Shown here: piece after piece, positions 35,312 through 44,266 of the stretch | Position numbering within the stretch: the first letter of the stretch is position 1 | Layout of the letters: the number at the start of each line of letters is the position of its first letter | NCBI GenBank assembly: GCA_963839645.1 | Contig: CAWIVZ010000001.1 | Coordinates: forward strand, 744,001-808,000 | DNA: 64,000 bases | Source: PALSA-911 sp963839645 | GTDB taxonomy: Bacteria; Pseudomonadota; Alphaproteobacteria; Acetobacterales; Acetobacteraceae | Direction: 5' to 3' | Notes under the pieces: generated by a model | The model's input: only the letters and a program-made list of their open reading frames with translations | Told to the model about the DNA's origin: nothing | Databases searched by the model: none | Position numbers and translations under genes: made by a program

Positions 35312-36151
35312 TCAGCGCAGCGGGAAGCCCATCGCCTGCAGGATGCTGACCAGCCGGTCGCGCCCGCCCATGGCCGCGATCTTGCCCATGCGGCCGATGA
35401 CCCGCTTGGTCCAGGTGTCCTGCGACATTTCATGGCGGTTGGAGAATTTCGCCATCTCCGCGTCATAGGCGGCGCGCAGGGCAGGCTCGTCGGCATTGCC
35501 GTATTTGCCGTGGAACAGGATGGCGGGCTGGGAGAGGCGCGGCTTCACCTCGTTCGTCACCTCCGGCGCCGCATAGCCGATGCACAGGCCGAACACGCCC
35601 ATCACGCCCTGCGGCAGGCCGAGCAGTTCGGCCACGCGCTGCGGGTTGTTGCGCAGCGCGCCGATATAGACGTTGGACAGGCCGAACAACTCCGCCGCTG
35701 TCACCACGTTCTGCGCCGCCAGCGCCGCGTCGATCGCCGCGACCAGGAAGGTTTCCAGATACGGCATCGTCTCCAGCGTCACGCCTTCCTCGGCGCCCAG
35801 CCGCTGGTTGCGCGAAACATCCGCAAGCCACACCAGGAACAGCGGGCATTGCTCGATGTGCTTCTGGTTGTTGGCGACCTTCGCCAGTTCCGCCTTGGTG
35901 GCCGGGTCGGTCACCGCGACCACCGACCAGGTCTGCAGGTTCGAACTGGTGGCGGCCGATTGCGCCGCGGCGACCAGGGTTTCCAGCGTCCCCTCCGGCA
36001 GGGCGTCCGGCCGGTAGCCGCGCACCGAGCGGTGCGACAGCAGCAGCGCGATGGTGTCGTTCCACGGCCCGGCGGCGGGAATGGCGTCGGGGCCGTAGCG
36101 CAAGGCAAGCGCCTCCGCCTTGGAGAGGGCGATCGGGTGGGCGATATCCAT
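35312..36151 (-). CDS. NADPH-dependent nitroreductase, NfsA-like
   Basis: FMN-binding oxidoreductase of 279 residues in the nitroreductase superfamily, cytoplasmic. Early motif LLSHRSVRGYRPDALPEG with the FMN-phosphate arginine, AAQSAATSSNLQTWSVVAV and a later VYIGALRNNPQRV block fit the oxygen-insensitive NfsA group; the length fits too. Likely substrates are nitroaromatics, quinones or flavins. It is the last gene of a minus-strand series (LLM monooxygenase, VOC, hydrolase, MBL, nitroreductase), but gaps of about 50 to 100 nt leave the operon unproven. Converges with the AtuA-related gene. Confidence 0.87.
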   Translation of the reverse strand: MDIAHPIALSKAEALALRYGPDAIPAAGPWNDTIALLLSHRSVRGYRPDALPEGTLETLVAAAQSAATSSNLQTWSVVAVTDPATKAELAKVANNQKHIEQCPLFLVWLADVSRNQRLGAEEGVTLETMPYLETFLVAAIDAALAAQNVVTAAELFGLSNVYIGALRNNPQRVAELLGLPQGVMGVFGLCIGYAAPEVTNEVKPRLSQPAILFHGKYGNADEPALRAAYDAEMAKFSNRHEMSQDTWTKRVIGRMGKIAAMGGRDRLVSILQAMGFPLR

Positions 36152-36202
36152 GAATGTGATTCCAGCTTGGAGAGGGGAACGAAAAGGCAGGGACCGGGCA
36201 GC

Positions 36203-37081
36203 CTATTTTGCCGACGGGATAAACCGGAACCCGTTATCCCAGCGCGCCACCTTGCCGGTGGAGGGCGAGGGGAAATGCCCGGTGCACACCAGCGTGCTGG
36301 TCTCGCAGTAGCATTCCAGGAATTTCCGCCGTGTCACCGATCCCTGCTTCTGGTCGTAATCGGCGCGCATGCCCAGTTCCGGATAGCGCGCCTGCAGCGG
36401 CGAGTGGATCAGATCGCCGCTGACCACCGCGTCCTTGCCGGACTTGCCCAGCAGCACGGCGAAATGGTCCGGCGTATGGCCCGGCGTGGAGGAAAGCCGG
36501 ATATGGTCATTGAGCTGGAAGTCGGAAGAAACCAAATCCGCCTTCTTCGCTGCCACGATCGGCAGCACGCTGTCGGCGATCGGCCCGACCTCCTCCTTGG
36601 CATTTTCCGCCGCCCAGTAGTCGAACTCCTTCTGCGCGAAGATGTAGCGGGCGTTCGGAAAGGTCGGCACCCATTTGCCGTTGATGAGGCGGGTGTTCCA
36701 GCCGACGTGATCGACATGCAGATGGGTGCACATCACATAGTCGATGTCCTCCACCTTCAGGCCGTGCTTCGCCAGCCCGTCCATGTAGGCGGTGCCCTTC
36801 ATGTTGTCCCAGAACGGCCGGGTCGGGCGCGGCTTGTCGTTGCCGACGCAGGTGTCGATCAGGATCGTGTGGTGCGGCGTGCGCACGATATAGGACTGGA
36901 TGCAGAGCACGATCTGCCCGGTGGCGGCATCGAGCGCGCCGCTGTCCACCATCCAGGAGCGGTTCTCCGCGATCAGTTCCGGCGTCGCGTCCGGGAAGAA
37001 GGTCAGCGGATCGAAGAACGGCTTCTCGTCCTCGATCAGCCGGTGGATGGTCAGGTCGCCGATAGTGAAAGTGCTGTTCAT
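36203..37081 (-). CDS. Metallo-beta-lactamase fold hydrolase
   Basis: A 292-residue MBL-fold protein without a signal peptide. The metal site is complete: THLHVDHVGW (HxHxDH) near residue 120, STPGHTPDHF near 190, SGDLIHSP with the bridging aspartate, and a C-terminal GHFPSPS histidine. The arrangement resembles AHL lactonase and alkylsulfatase-like cytoplasmic hydrolases; a lactone substrate is possible but not shown. Start at 37081 follows GGGAGCGGCC upstream. Confidence 0.87.
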   Translation of the reverse strand: MNSTFTIGDLTIHRLIEDEKPFFDPLTFFPDATPELIAENRSWMVDSGALDAATGQIVLCIQSYIVRTPHHTILIDTCVGNDKPRPTRPFWDNMKGTAYMDGLAKHGLKVEDIDYVMCTHLHVDHVGWNTRLINGKWVPTFPNARYIFAQKEFDYWAAENAKEEVGPIADSVLPIVAAKKADLVSSDFQLNDHIRLSSTPGHTPDHFAVLLGKSGKDAVVSGDLIHSPLQARYPELGMRADYDQKQGSVTRRKFLECYCETSTLVCTGHFPSPSTGKVARWDNGFRFIPSAK

Positions 37082-37178
37082 GCAGGCCGCTCCCGGTGGG
37101 TTTTTCTGGGCAAAGGTTAGGCGGGCATGAAGTGGCTGGCAACGAACCCCCCGACGGGAAAGGGGATCGGTCCAGCTT

Positions 37179-38063
37179 TCACAGCCCCGCGCGAAGGAAC
37201 GCGCCGGCGGAGGCGATCGCCCGCCTTCCATCCTCCAGCCGGGCCGCCCATAGCGGCCACGCATGGATCATGTGCGGCCAAACCTCCAGGTTCACCCGAA
37301 CATCCGCGGATCCGAGCCGTCCCGCGATGCGAACGGCGTCGTCCAGCAGAGTCTCGGCCGATCCCACCTGCACCAGGACCGGCGGCAGACCGGCAAGATC
37401 GGCGTTCAGCGGCGAGACCAGCGGCGCCGACGGATCCTGGCCGGCCAGATAGGCGTCGGCCAGCTCCTGCAAATAGGGCTTCTGGATCAGCGGATCGACG
37501 TCCGCCTTGCTGACGACGGTGGCGCCGGTCATCTGCAGATCGACCCAGGGCGACACCAGCCAGGCGCACCCGGGCAGCTTTTCTCCGCCGTCACGCAACC
37601 GGATCATCGTGGCCAACGTCAGCCCGCCGCCGGCGCTATCCCCACCCAGCGCAATACGCTCGGGCGGAACCCCTGCTGCCAGCACGAACCGGTAAGCTGC
37701 CAGCGCATCGTCCAGTGCCGCCGGATACGGATGCTCCGGTGCCAGCCGGTATTCCAGTGCCAGCGTCCGTACGCCAGCCGAGCGTCCGGTTTCCGATACC
37801 ATCCGGCGATGACTGACGATGGATCCGGAGCAATAACCACCACCGTGGAAGTAGATCAGCACCCGCGATGGGTCGCTGCCGGGCGCGAGCGACCATTCCG
37901 CCCGGACGGCGCCTATGTCGACGGCATCGAATTGAATATCCGCGGCGGGCGGATCGACCGACGCGACTTCGTTGATGCGCGCTCGTCGTTCCGCGAACCC
38001 GACGGGCCGAGGCTTGGCATGCAGCAACGCGCGAACGGCATCGATCTCCGAAGCGGCTGTCAT
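37179..38063 (-). CDS. Alpha/beta hydrolase, HSL-type esterase
   Basis: A 294-residue cytoplasmic esterase: FHGGGYCSG oxyanion motif near residue 75, EYRLAPEHPYPAALDD, GGDSAGGGL with the nucleophile near residue 145, and PHMIHAWP with the catalytic histidine near 265. It lies 13 nt downstream of the VOC gene, so co-transcription is likely. It could act on an ester or lactone produced by the dioxygenase and monooxygenase pathway; this is inferred from context only. A second enzyme of the same class is at 5592-6518. Confidence 0.86.
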   Translation of the reverse strand: MTAASEIDAVRALLHAKPRPVGFAERRARINEVASVDPPAADIQFDAVDIGAVRAEWSLAPGSDPSRVLIYFHGGGYCSGSIVSHRRMVSETGRSAGVRTLALEYRLAPEHPYPAALDDALAAYRFVLAAGVPPERIALGGDSAGGGLTLATMIRLRDGGEKLPGCAWLVSPWVDLQMTGATVVSKADVDPLIQKPYLQELADAYLAGQDPSAPLVSPLNADLAGLPPVLVQVGSAETLLDDAVRIAGRLGSADVRVNLEVWPHMIHAWPLWAARLEDGRRAIASAGAFLRAGL

Positions 38064-38076
38064 GCGGCCACCGCTC

Positions 38077-39084
38077 TCATTCCGCTGCGAGTTTTTGCGC
38101 GTTGTTCCACCAGGGGCAGACATCCTGTGCCTGCTCGAAATTCCCCGGCAGCACCTGCACCGGCGAACGCTGCCCGGCCTGCGCCGCCCGCAGCCGGATC
38201 GCGCGGGCTTCCTCGCGTTGCTCGGGCGGCAGCCACACCCGGTCATGGCCCCAAAGCGACGGTCCATGCTGCCCCTCGAAAGCCTGCCAGGTCGCAGGAT
38301 CGATCGCCCGTCCGCCCCAGCCATATTCCACCATCAGGTCGCCGGGCGTGCGGGCATAGAACGACGTCACGCAATCGTTCGGATGCCGGCCCAGCGTGGT
38401 CGCCACCCGGTCCTTTTCGCCCTGGGCGATGTCATAGCCCTGTCCGACATCGTCGAAGCTGAACAGCTCCAGCATCAGATGATGCAGTCCGGCCTTGCCG
38501 GTTTCGATCATGGCGAAGCTGTGATGGCGCGGGTTCACATGCAGGAACTGCGCGCGGAACGGCCGTTCCAGCCAGTTGCTCAGGCCGAAGCCGAGGACGT
38601 CGCGATAGAACGGCAGCACGGCATCCAGATTTTCCACCGTCAGCACCACATGCCCCATGCCGAGCGGCCCGGTGCGGAAGCCGGAGATGCAACGCCCCGG
38701 CTGGAACGGAGCATCCGCCACTTCGGCGCCATGGAAGAATTCCATGCGGTTGCCGGCAGGATCGGCGCAGGAAATCAACGCCGCGACGCGCCGGCGATCC
38801 GCCAGTGCGGCATCGCCGCGTGTGACGGCAATGCCGTGTGCCTCCAGCCTGGCCGCCATGGCATCCAGCGAAGCGGCGTCCGCCAGTTCCCAGCCGTAGA
38901 ACCCCAACCCGTCGGAAACATCTCCGGCCACCACGATGCGCTGGCGGCGGTCATCCATCCGGAACACCAGTTGAGCGCCGGAGCGTTCGGCCAGTTGCAG
39001 CCCCAGCAGGCCGGTGCCGAAGCTGGCCCAGTCCTCCAGCGACGTCGCCCGCAACCCGACATAACCCAATGCCTGCACGTTCAT
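38077..39084 (-). CDS. VOC family extradiol dioxygenase-like protein
   Basis: A 335-residue two-domain vicinal-oxygen-chelate protein like 2,3-dihydroxybiphenyl or catechol 2,3-dioxygenase (type I). The C-terminal domain keeps the Fe(II) ligands: GHVVLTV (His, near residue 150), LHHLMLE (His, near 215) and GDLMVEYGW (Glu, near 265). It also has HPNDCVTSFYARTP. The last 60 residues are an extra tail. Ring cleavage of a catechol is the best guess. It sits between the LLM monooxygenase (30 nt upstream) and an esterase (13 nt downstream). Confidence 0.85.
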   Translation of the reverse strand: MNVQALGYVGLRATSLEDWASFGTGLLGLQLAERSGAQLVFRMDDRRQRIVVAGDVSDGLGFYGWELADAASLDAMAARLEAHGIAVTRGDAALADRRRVAALISCADPAGNRMEFFHGAEVADAPFQPGRCISGFRTGPLGMGHVVLTVENLDAVLPFYRDVLGFGLSNWLERPFRAQFLHVNPRHHSFAMIETGKAGLHHLMLELFSFDDVGQGYDIAQGEKDRVATTLGRHPNDCVTSFYARTPGDLMVEYGWGGRAIDPATWQAFEGQHGPSLWGHDRVWLPPEQREEARAIRLRAAQAGQRSPVQVLPGNFEQAQDVCPWWNNAQKLAAE

Positions 39085-39114
39085 GGCCGTCTCCCCCTGG
39101 TTGTTTGGCCGGCT

Positions 39115-40461
39115 TTAAAGTTTCCAATCCCCCATTGTCGGCTTGGGCAGGCCCAGATTTTCCCGCAGCGTCGCGCCCCGGTAGTCCTTGTGATACAGCC
39201 CGCGCCGCTGCAGTTCCGGCACCACGTATCGCACGAAATCCTCGTAGCTGCCCGGAATGTTGTCGGCCGCCAGCACGAACCCGTCGCAGCACGGCGCGGT
39301 AAACCATTCCTCCAGCTTGTCGGCCACATCCTTGCCGCTGCCCACGAAGGGGTTGCGCGGCCGGGCGCGGCTGCTGAACTGGATGAAGTCGCGCACCGTC
39401 GGGTTCTTGATGCCGCTCGCTTCCAGCACCCGGTCGCGCATCGACTGCGTGCCGGAAATGCCGGCCAGTTCCTCGTCGGTGAACGGCTCGTCCAGGCCCT
39501 TGCTGGCGAAATCGAAATTCATCGCCTCCGACAGCAGCGACAGCGCATCGACCTCCTCGTACAGCCGGTCGTTCAGCGCCATCTTGTCCTCCGCCTCCGC
39601 CCGGGTTTCCGCCGCGACCGTATAGACCGACGGGCAGATCGCGACGCCGGCCGGGTCGCGCCCCACCGCGGCGATCTCCGCCTTCGCCTCGGCATAGGAT
39701 TTCACCCCGGCAGCCAGTGAGTGATAGGTGGAAACGAACACCACCTCGCCCCAGCGCGCCGAGAACTTCTTGCCGCGTCCGCTCTGCCCGGCCTGGATGA
39801 TCACCGGATGGCCCTGCGGCGAGCGCGGCACGGTGAAGGGGCCGCGGGATTTGAAATGCGTTCCGACGTGATCCAGCCGGTGCACCTTCTCCGGATGCGC
39901 ATACAGCCCGGTCGCCTTGTCGCAGACGATGGCGTCGTCCTCCCAGCTGTCCCAATGGCCGAGCACCACTTCCATGAACTCGTCGGCCCGGTCGTAGCGG
40001 CCGTCATGGTTGTCGTGCACCTCGGCACCCATGTTCAGCGCCTCGCCGTCGTTCATCGAGGTCACCACGTTCCAGGCGGCCCTTCCGTTCGTCATCAGAT
40101 CGACGGTCTGGAACAGCCGCGCCACATGGAACGGCTCGTAATAGGTGGTGGAGCAGGTCGCCCCCAGGCCGAGCCGCTCGGTCGCCATGCCCATGGTCAT
40201 CAGCACCGCCACCGGGTCCATCTTCACGCAGCGTATGCCGTACTGCACCGTATGGGCGTGGTCGCCGCCGAAGCGGTCCGGCATCGCCAGGCGGTCGTCG
40301 AAGAAGCCCAGATGGAACTTGCCGGCTTCCAGCACGCGGCCGATATGGCGGTAGTAATCCGGCGAGTAGCTGTCGGTCCGCGATGCCGGGTGGCGCCAGG
40401 AACTGACCAGATTTGTGCAGTTCTGGGCCTGCAGAAAGCCAACCATCACGATCTGGCGCAT
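39115..40461 (-). CDS. LLM class flavin-dependent monooxygenase, NtaA/SnaA/DszA-type
   Basis: Reduced-flavin monooxygenase of the bacterial luciferase superfamily, 448 residues. Diagnostic blocks are FDDRLAMPDRFGG, TTYYEPFHVARLFQTVD, RAAWNVVTSMNDGEALN, HPVIIQAGQSGRGKKFSARW and AEVVF-like GEVVFVSTYHS. Relatives oxidise nitrilotriacetate, dibenzothiophene sulfone and similar xenobiotics, with FMNH2 from a separate reductase. The nitroreductase gene downstream might supply reduced flavin, though this is inference. Start at 40461 has a GAAGAG site and gives the usual MRQIVMVGF. Confidence 0.88.
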   Translation of the reverse strand: MRQIVMVGFLQAQNCTNLVSSWRHPASRTDSYSPDYYRHIGRVLEAGKFHLGFFDDRLAMPDRFGGDHAHTVQYGIRCVKMDPVAVLMTMGMATERLGLGATCSTTYYEPFHVARLFQTVDLMTNGRAAWNVVTSMNDGEALNMGAEVHDNHDGRYDRADEFMEVVLGHWDSWEDDAIVCDKATGLYAHPEKVHRLDHVGTHFKSRGPFTVPRSPQGHPVIIQAGQSGRGKKFSARWGEVVFVSTYHSLAAGVKSYAEAKAEIAAVGRDPAGVAICPSVYTVAAETRAEAEDKMALNDRLYEEVDALSLLSEAMNFDFASKGLDEPFTDEELAGISGTQSMRDRVLEASGIKNPTVRDFIQFSSRARPRNPFVGSGKDVADKLEEWFTAPCCDGFVLAADNIPGSYEDFVRYVVPELQRRGLYHKDYRGATLRENLGLPKPTMGDWKL

Positions 40462-40802
40462 CTCTTCATCCCTCTGCCGGGTCCTCGGCGGGACCGCTTG
40501 CCGGTCAGTATCGGGCAAATCCGCCCTTCAGGAAATGCAGGGCATAATCCGGAGCCATGCGGAATTCCTTGACTTTGCTGCACCGCGCCATTACACACCG
40601 TCCGCGCCCCTTGATGTGGTTCTGTGCGCTGCCAGTCCGCGGACCTAATACACCGCAGATGAACACGCTTCCCAGGTAGCCCATTTCACTCAGCAATATG
40701 CGCCGGTTCGTGGTCCTGTTGACCGCGTTCGACACGCGTCCATACGCCTTCTTCGAAGGAGGCGGGGCCGCGCCTTTTGTCATACGGAAAGACCTTCAAT
40801 TC
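40462..40802. other. Divergent intergenic region, LLM monooxygenase / rhlE
   Basis: A 341 nt gap without a convincing gene, and lower in GC than the flanks. It must hold the promoters of both divergent genes. One candidate plus-strand promoter is annotated separately. If it is real, rhlE has a leader of about 200 nt, as is common for cold-regulated helicases. I see no riboswitch-like structure. Confidence 0.5.
40569..40597 (+). promoter_or_regulatory. Candidate sigma-70 promoter for rhlE
   Basis: TTGACT at 40569-40574 is followed, after a 17 nt spacer, by TACACA at 40592-40597. The -35 is good and the spacing ideal, but the -10 matches TATAAT poorly. Transcription from here would give a leader of about 200 nt before the rhlE ATG. 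A weak prediction by eye. Confidence 0.3.
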
Positions 40803-41960
40803 ATGACGACGATTTCTTTCGAATCCCTCGGCCTCGCCCAGCCCTTGCAGGCCGCGCTCGTTTCCGAAGGCTACACGACCCCCACCCCGATCCAGATCCA
40901 GGCGATCCCGCATGTGATGGCCGGGCACGACCTCCAGGGCATCGCCCAGACCGGAACCGGCAAGACCGCCGCCTTCGCGCTGCCGATCCTGCATCGCCTG
41001 ATGGCGCAGAACAAAGGCCCCGCGCCGCGCTCCTGCCGGGTGCTGGTGCTGGCGCCGACGCGTGAGCTCGCCAGCCAGATCGCCGACAGCTTCCGCGCCT
41101 ACGGCAAGAACACCAAGCTGCGCGTCACCGTGATGTTCGGCGGCGTGCCGAAGCCGCGCCAGGCCCGTGCCGTCGCCAGCGGCGTGGACGTGCTGGTGGC
41201 CACTCCCGGCCGCCTGCTCGATCATCTGAACGACCGCGCCGTGCGGCTGGACCAGACCGAGATCCTGGTGCTGGACGAGGCCGATCACATGCTCGACCTC
41301 GGCTTCATCGTGCCGATCCGCAAGATCGCCGCGATGCTGCCGACCAAGCGCCAGACGCTGTTCTTCTCCGCCACCATGCCGAAGGACATCGCCACCCTGG
41401 CCAACCAGCTGCTGCACAACCCGGTGCATGTCGCTGTCGCCCCCGTCGCCACCACGGTGGAACGGGTGGAGCAGGGCGTGATCTTCGTGGACGGCGCCGG
41501 CAAGCGGAACCTGCTGACCGACATCCTGCGCAACGACCGCGCCAATGCCGGCGACATGGGCCGCACGCTCGTGTTCACCCGCACCAAGCACGGCGCGGAC
41601 AAGGTGGTGAAGCACCTGGAGCAGGTCGGCGTGCAGGCCGACGCGATCCACGGCAACAAGAGCCAGCCGCAGCGCGAACGGGCGCTTGCCGCGTTCCGCT
41701 CCGGCCAGGTGAAGGTGCTGGTCGCCACCGACATCGCCGCCCGCGGCATCGATGTGGACGGCGTGACCCACGTGATCAACTTCGACCTGCCGAACGTGCC
41801 GGAAAGCTATGTCCACCGCATCGGCCGCACCGCGCGCGCCGGCAGCACGGGCATCGCCATCAGCTTCTGCGACGCGCAGGAGCGGGCTTTCCTGCGCGAC
41901 ATCGAAAAGCTGATCCGCGCCCGCGTGCCGGTGATGCAGGCTCCCGCCCGCGCGGCCTGA
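40803..41960 (+). CDS. rhlE: DEAD-box RNA helicase, RhlE-like
   Basis: ATP-dependent RNA helicase of 385 residues, cytoplasmic, acting in ribosome assembly and RNA turnover. All core motifs are present: TPIQIQAI (Q), AQTGTGKTAA (I), PTRELASQI (Ia), TPGRLLDH (Ib), VLDEADHML (II), FFSATMP (III), VATDIAARGIDVDGV (V) and HRIGRTARAG (VI). It lacks the basic C-terminal tail of longer RhlE proteins. The ATG at 40803 follows GGAAAG; an upstream in-frame extension to 40698 lacks helicase homology. A strong hairpin follows the stop. Confidence 0.93.
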   Translation: MTTISFESLGLAQPLQAALVSEGYTTPTPIQIQAIPHVMAGHDLQGIAQTGTGKTAAFALPILHRLMAQNKGPAPRSCRVLVLAPTRELASQIADSFRAYGKNTKLRVTVMFGGVPKPRQARAVASGVDVLVATPGRLLDHLNDRAVRLDQTEILVLDEADHMLDLGFIVPIRKIAAMLPTKRQTLFFSATMPKDIATLANQLLHNPVHVAVAPVATTVERVEQGVIFVDGAGKRNLLTDILRNDRANAGDMGRTLVFTRTKHGADKVVKHLEQVGVQADAIHGNKSQPQRERALAAFRSGQVKVLVATDIAARGIDVDGVTHVINFDLPNVPESYVHRIGRTARAGSTGIAISFCDAQERAFLRDIEKLIRARVPVMQAPARAA

Positions 41961-41978
41961 TCCGCGGCGACAACCGGC

Positions 41979-42007
41979 GCAACGGGCGGAGGGAAGCCGC
42001 CCGTTGC
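41979..42007 (+). terminator. Terminator-like hairpin after rhlE
   Basis: GCAACGGGCGG pairs with CCGCCCGTTGC, an 11 bp perfect stem with a 7 nt loop, 19 nt after the rhlE stop. No T run follows, so it may act as a pause, a Rho-assisted terminator or an mRNA-end stabiliser. It ends 19 nt before the next gene's start. Confidence 0.5.
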
Positions 42008-42025
42008 ACCTGCTATGATGCGGGG

Positions 42026-42754
42026 ATGAGCACCATCATCCCCGCCTTCTCCCCCGCAGGCCTCTCCCCCGCGGGCCTTGCCGCCGACCTCGATTTACTC
42101 GGCTACGCCCGGCTGCCCTTGCTCGATCCCGCCGCCTGCCGCGAACTCGCCGCCCTGTACGATCAGGAGGCGGGTTTTCGTTCGCGCGTGGTCATGCAGC
42201 GCCACGGCTACGGCAGCGGGGAATACAAATACCTGTCCTATCCGCTGCCCGACATCGTCGGCCGGCTGCGCCAGGCGCTCTATCCGCCGCTGGCCGCCAT
42301 CGCCAATGAGTGGGCGGCGCAACTCGGCGATGCAAGCCGCTTCCCCGACGACCACGAAAGCTATCTGCGCCAATGCCACGCAGCCGGCCAGACCCGGCCG
42401 ACGCCGCTGCTGCTGCGCTATGGCCAGGGCGACTACAACTGCCTGCACCAGGACCTGTACGGGGAACTCGTCTTCCCGCTGCAGCTGACCATCCTGCTCA
42501 GCGAACCCGGCGCCGATTTCACCGGCGGCGAGTTCCTGCTGGTCGAGCAGCGCCCGCGCCGGCAATCGCGCGGCGAGGCGATCGCGCTGGCTCAGGGCGA
42601 GGCGGTGATCTTCCCGGTCCGCCACCGCCCGGTGCATGGCGCCCGCGGCGCCTATCGCGCTACCATGCGCCACGGCGTCAGCACCGTGCATCCCGGCAGC
42701 CGCCCGGCCTGCACGCGCCAGACGCTCGGGATCATCTTTCACGACGCTGCCTGA
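42026..42754 (+). CDS. 2-oxoglutarate/Fe(II) oxygenase family protein
   Basis: A 242-residue protein of the double-stranded beta-helix dioxygenase type. The HxD pair is in YNCLHQDLYGEL (about residue 138), and the distal histidine and 2OG-binding arginine fit the RPVHGARGAYRATMRHGVS block near residue 210. The sequence GEFLLVEQRPRRQSRGEAI recalls proteins annotated as 2OG-Fe(II) oxygenases acting on nucleic acid or protein. The substrate is unknown. It is followed after 13 nt by a methyltransferase gene, so they are probably co-transcribed. Confidence 0.8.
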   Translation: MSTIIPAFSPAGLSPAGLAADLDLLGYARLPLLDPAACRELAALYDQEAGFRSRVVMQRHGYGSGEYKYLSYPLPDIVGRLRQALYPPLAAIANEWAAQLGDASRFPDDHESYLRQCHAAGQTRPTPLLLRYGQGDYNCLHQDLYGELVFPLQLTILLSEPGADFTGGEFLLVEQRPRRQSRGEAIALAQGEAVIFPVRHRPVHGARGAYRATMRHGVSTVHPGSRPACTRQTLGIIFHDAA

Positions 42755-42767
42755 AGGAACCACCGGA

Positions 42768-43601
42768 ATGTCCGATCACGCCGAAACCGTCGAACGCCAT
42801 TACGGCCGGGGCGGCCTGATCGACCGCATCCTCGCCGCGCTGCAGGCGGCCGGCAAGGACATCGACCACCTGACCCCGGACGACCTCGCTGCCGCCGACG
42901 AATTCCACTCCCGCCGCCGCCTCGCCACCGAGGAACTCGCTGCCCTGCTGGCGCCCAGGCCCGGCGACCGGCTGCTGGATGTCGGCTCCGGCCTCGGTGG
43001 CCCGGCCCGGTATCTGGCCAGCGTGTGCGGCTGCCGGGTCAGCGGCGTGGACCTCACCACCGAATTCGTCGAGACCGCCGCTGAACTCACCCGCCGGATG
43101 GGTCTGTCCGACCGGGTGGATTTCCGCCAGGGCTCGGCGCTGGCGCTGCCCTTCGACGATGCCGGTTTCGATCTGGCCTGGTCGCAGAACGTGGTGATGA
43201 ACATCGAGGACCGCGCGCGCATGTATGCGGAGCTGCACCGCGTGCTGAAGCCCGGCGGGCGGCTCGGCATTCAGGACATCACCCTCGGCCCGGTGGGCCA
43301 TCCGCACTACCCGCTGCCATGGGCGAACGAACCCTCCATCAGCTTCCTGCGCACGCCGGAGGAAACCCGCTCCCTGCTGGAAGCCGCCGGCTTCACCGTG
43401 CTGGCCTGGGAGGACAAGACCGCCGCGGCGATCATCGAGACCGACGCCGAGCGCGCCCGCCTCGCGGCCAGCCCCGCGCCGCGCCCATCGCTCGGGCTGC
43501 ACCTGGTGATCGCCGACATGGGCGCGAAGCTCGCCAACTCGCTGCGCAATCAGCGCGAGGGCCGCACCGGCATCATCAACGCGGTGCTGCGGCGGGACTG
43601 A
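42768..43601 (+). CDS. SAM-dependent methyltransferase (UbiE/sarcosine methyltransferase-like)
   Basis: A 277-residue class I methyltransferase. SAM motif I is LLDVGSGLGGPARYLA (about residue 67), with VSGVDLTTEFVETAAEL, WSQNVVMNIEDRARMYAEL and VLKPGGRLGIQDITLG. The GPARYLA and DLT blocks resemble glycine/sarcosine/dimethylglycine and phosphoethanolamine methyltransferases. Start ATG at 42768 has GAAGGAACCACCGGA upstream. Likely small-molecule substrate. Confidence 0.85.
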   Translation: MSDHAETVERHYGRGGLIDRILAALQAAGKDIDHLTPDDLAAADEFHSRRRLATEELAALLAPRPGDRLLDVGSGLGGPARYLASVCGCRVSGVDLTTEFVETAAELTRRMGLSDRVDFRQGSALALPFDDAGFDLAWSQNVVMNIEDRARMYAELHRVLKPGGRLGIQDITLGPVGHPHYPLPWANEPSISFLRTPEETRSLLEAAGFTVLAWEDKTAAAIIETDAERARLAASPAPRPSLGLHLVIADMGAKLANSLRNQREGRTGIINAVLRRD

Positions 43602-43622
43602 ACGGCCCTCCGAAGCCCCCTT

Positions 43623-44156
43623 TTACGGAGCCTTATGGATCGGATCGACCCAGGCCACCGCTTCCGGCTTCTCCACCGGCTCGATGTTCGGCAGGTTGAC
43701 CACCACGGCCTCGTTGTCGCTGCGCACCAGCACGCATTCCAGCGTCTCGTCGCTGCTGGCGTTGATTTCCTGGTGCGGCACATAGGGCGGCACGAAGATG
43801 AAGTCGCCGGCTTCCGCCTCCGCGACAAATTCCAGCTTCTCGCCCCAGCGCATCCGCGCCTTGCCGCGCACGACATAGATCACGCTTTCCAGCGCGCCAT
43901 GATGGTGCACGCCGGTCTTGGCGTTGGCGTGGATGTTCACCGTGCCGGCCCAGATCTTCTGCGCGCCGACGCGCGCCAGGTTGATCGCCGCCGCCCGGTT
44001 CATGCCCGGCGTCTGCGCCGTGTTGGTATCGAGCTGGTTGGCCTTGATCACCCGCACGCCGTTGTTGCGCCAATCCACCGTGCCCGGTGCCGGCGCCGCG
44101 TCGTGGGTATGCCCATCATGGGAGTGGTGACCGTCAGGTCCGTGCGAGTGGCTCAT
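43623..44156 (-). CDS. Cupin-domain protein with histidine-rich N-terminus
   Basis: A 177-residue protein. The first 18 residues contain seven histidines, a probable metal-binding segment. A single cupin follows: motif 1 GVHHHGALESVIYVVRG near residue 90 gives the HxH...E ligands, and motif 2 GDFIFVPPYVPHQEIN near 125 supplies the histidine. It may be a metal-dependent dioxygenase, isomerase or sensor. It is the last gene of a minus-strand series with a dehydrogenase 110 nt upstream. Confidence 0.83.
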   Translation of the reverse strand: MSHSHGPDGHHSHDGHTHDAAPAPGTVDWRNNGVRVIKANQLDTNTAQTPGMNRAAAINLARVGAQKIWAGTVNIHANAKTGVHHHGALESVIYVVRGKARMRWGEKLEFVAEAEAGDFIFVPPYVPHQEINASSDETLECVLVRSDNEAVVVNLPNIEPVEKPEAVAWVDPIHKAP

Positions 44157-44266
44157 GGTAGTCTCTCCGCCAAAAATATGGCCGTGATACTACTCCCGCC
44201 CGGCCCATCCGGCCAGCAGCCGAACGCGCCGCGCGGTCGGGCGCGCGTGGCTGGAAGCCGGCGCCC

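Noticed and set aside
40505..40783. A 92-codon minus-strand gene upstream of rhlE
   Set aside because: It covers the divergent promoter region, has no good ribosome site and no recognisable domain.
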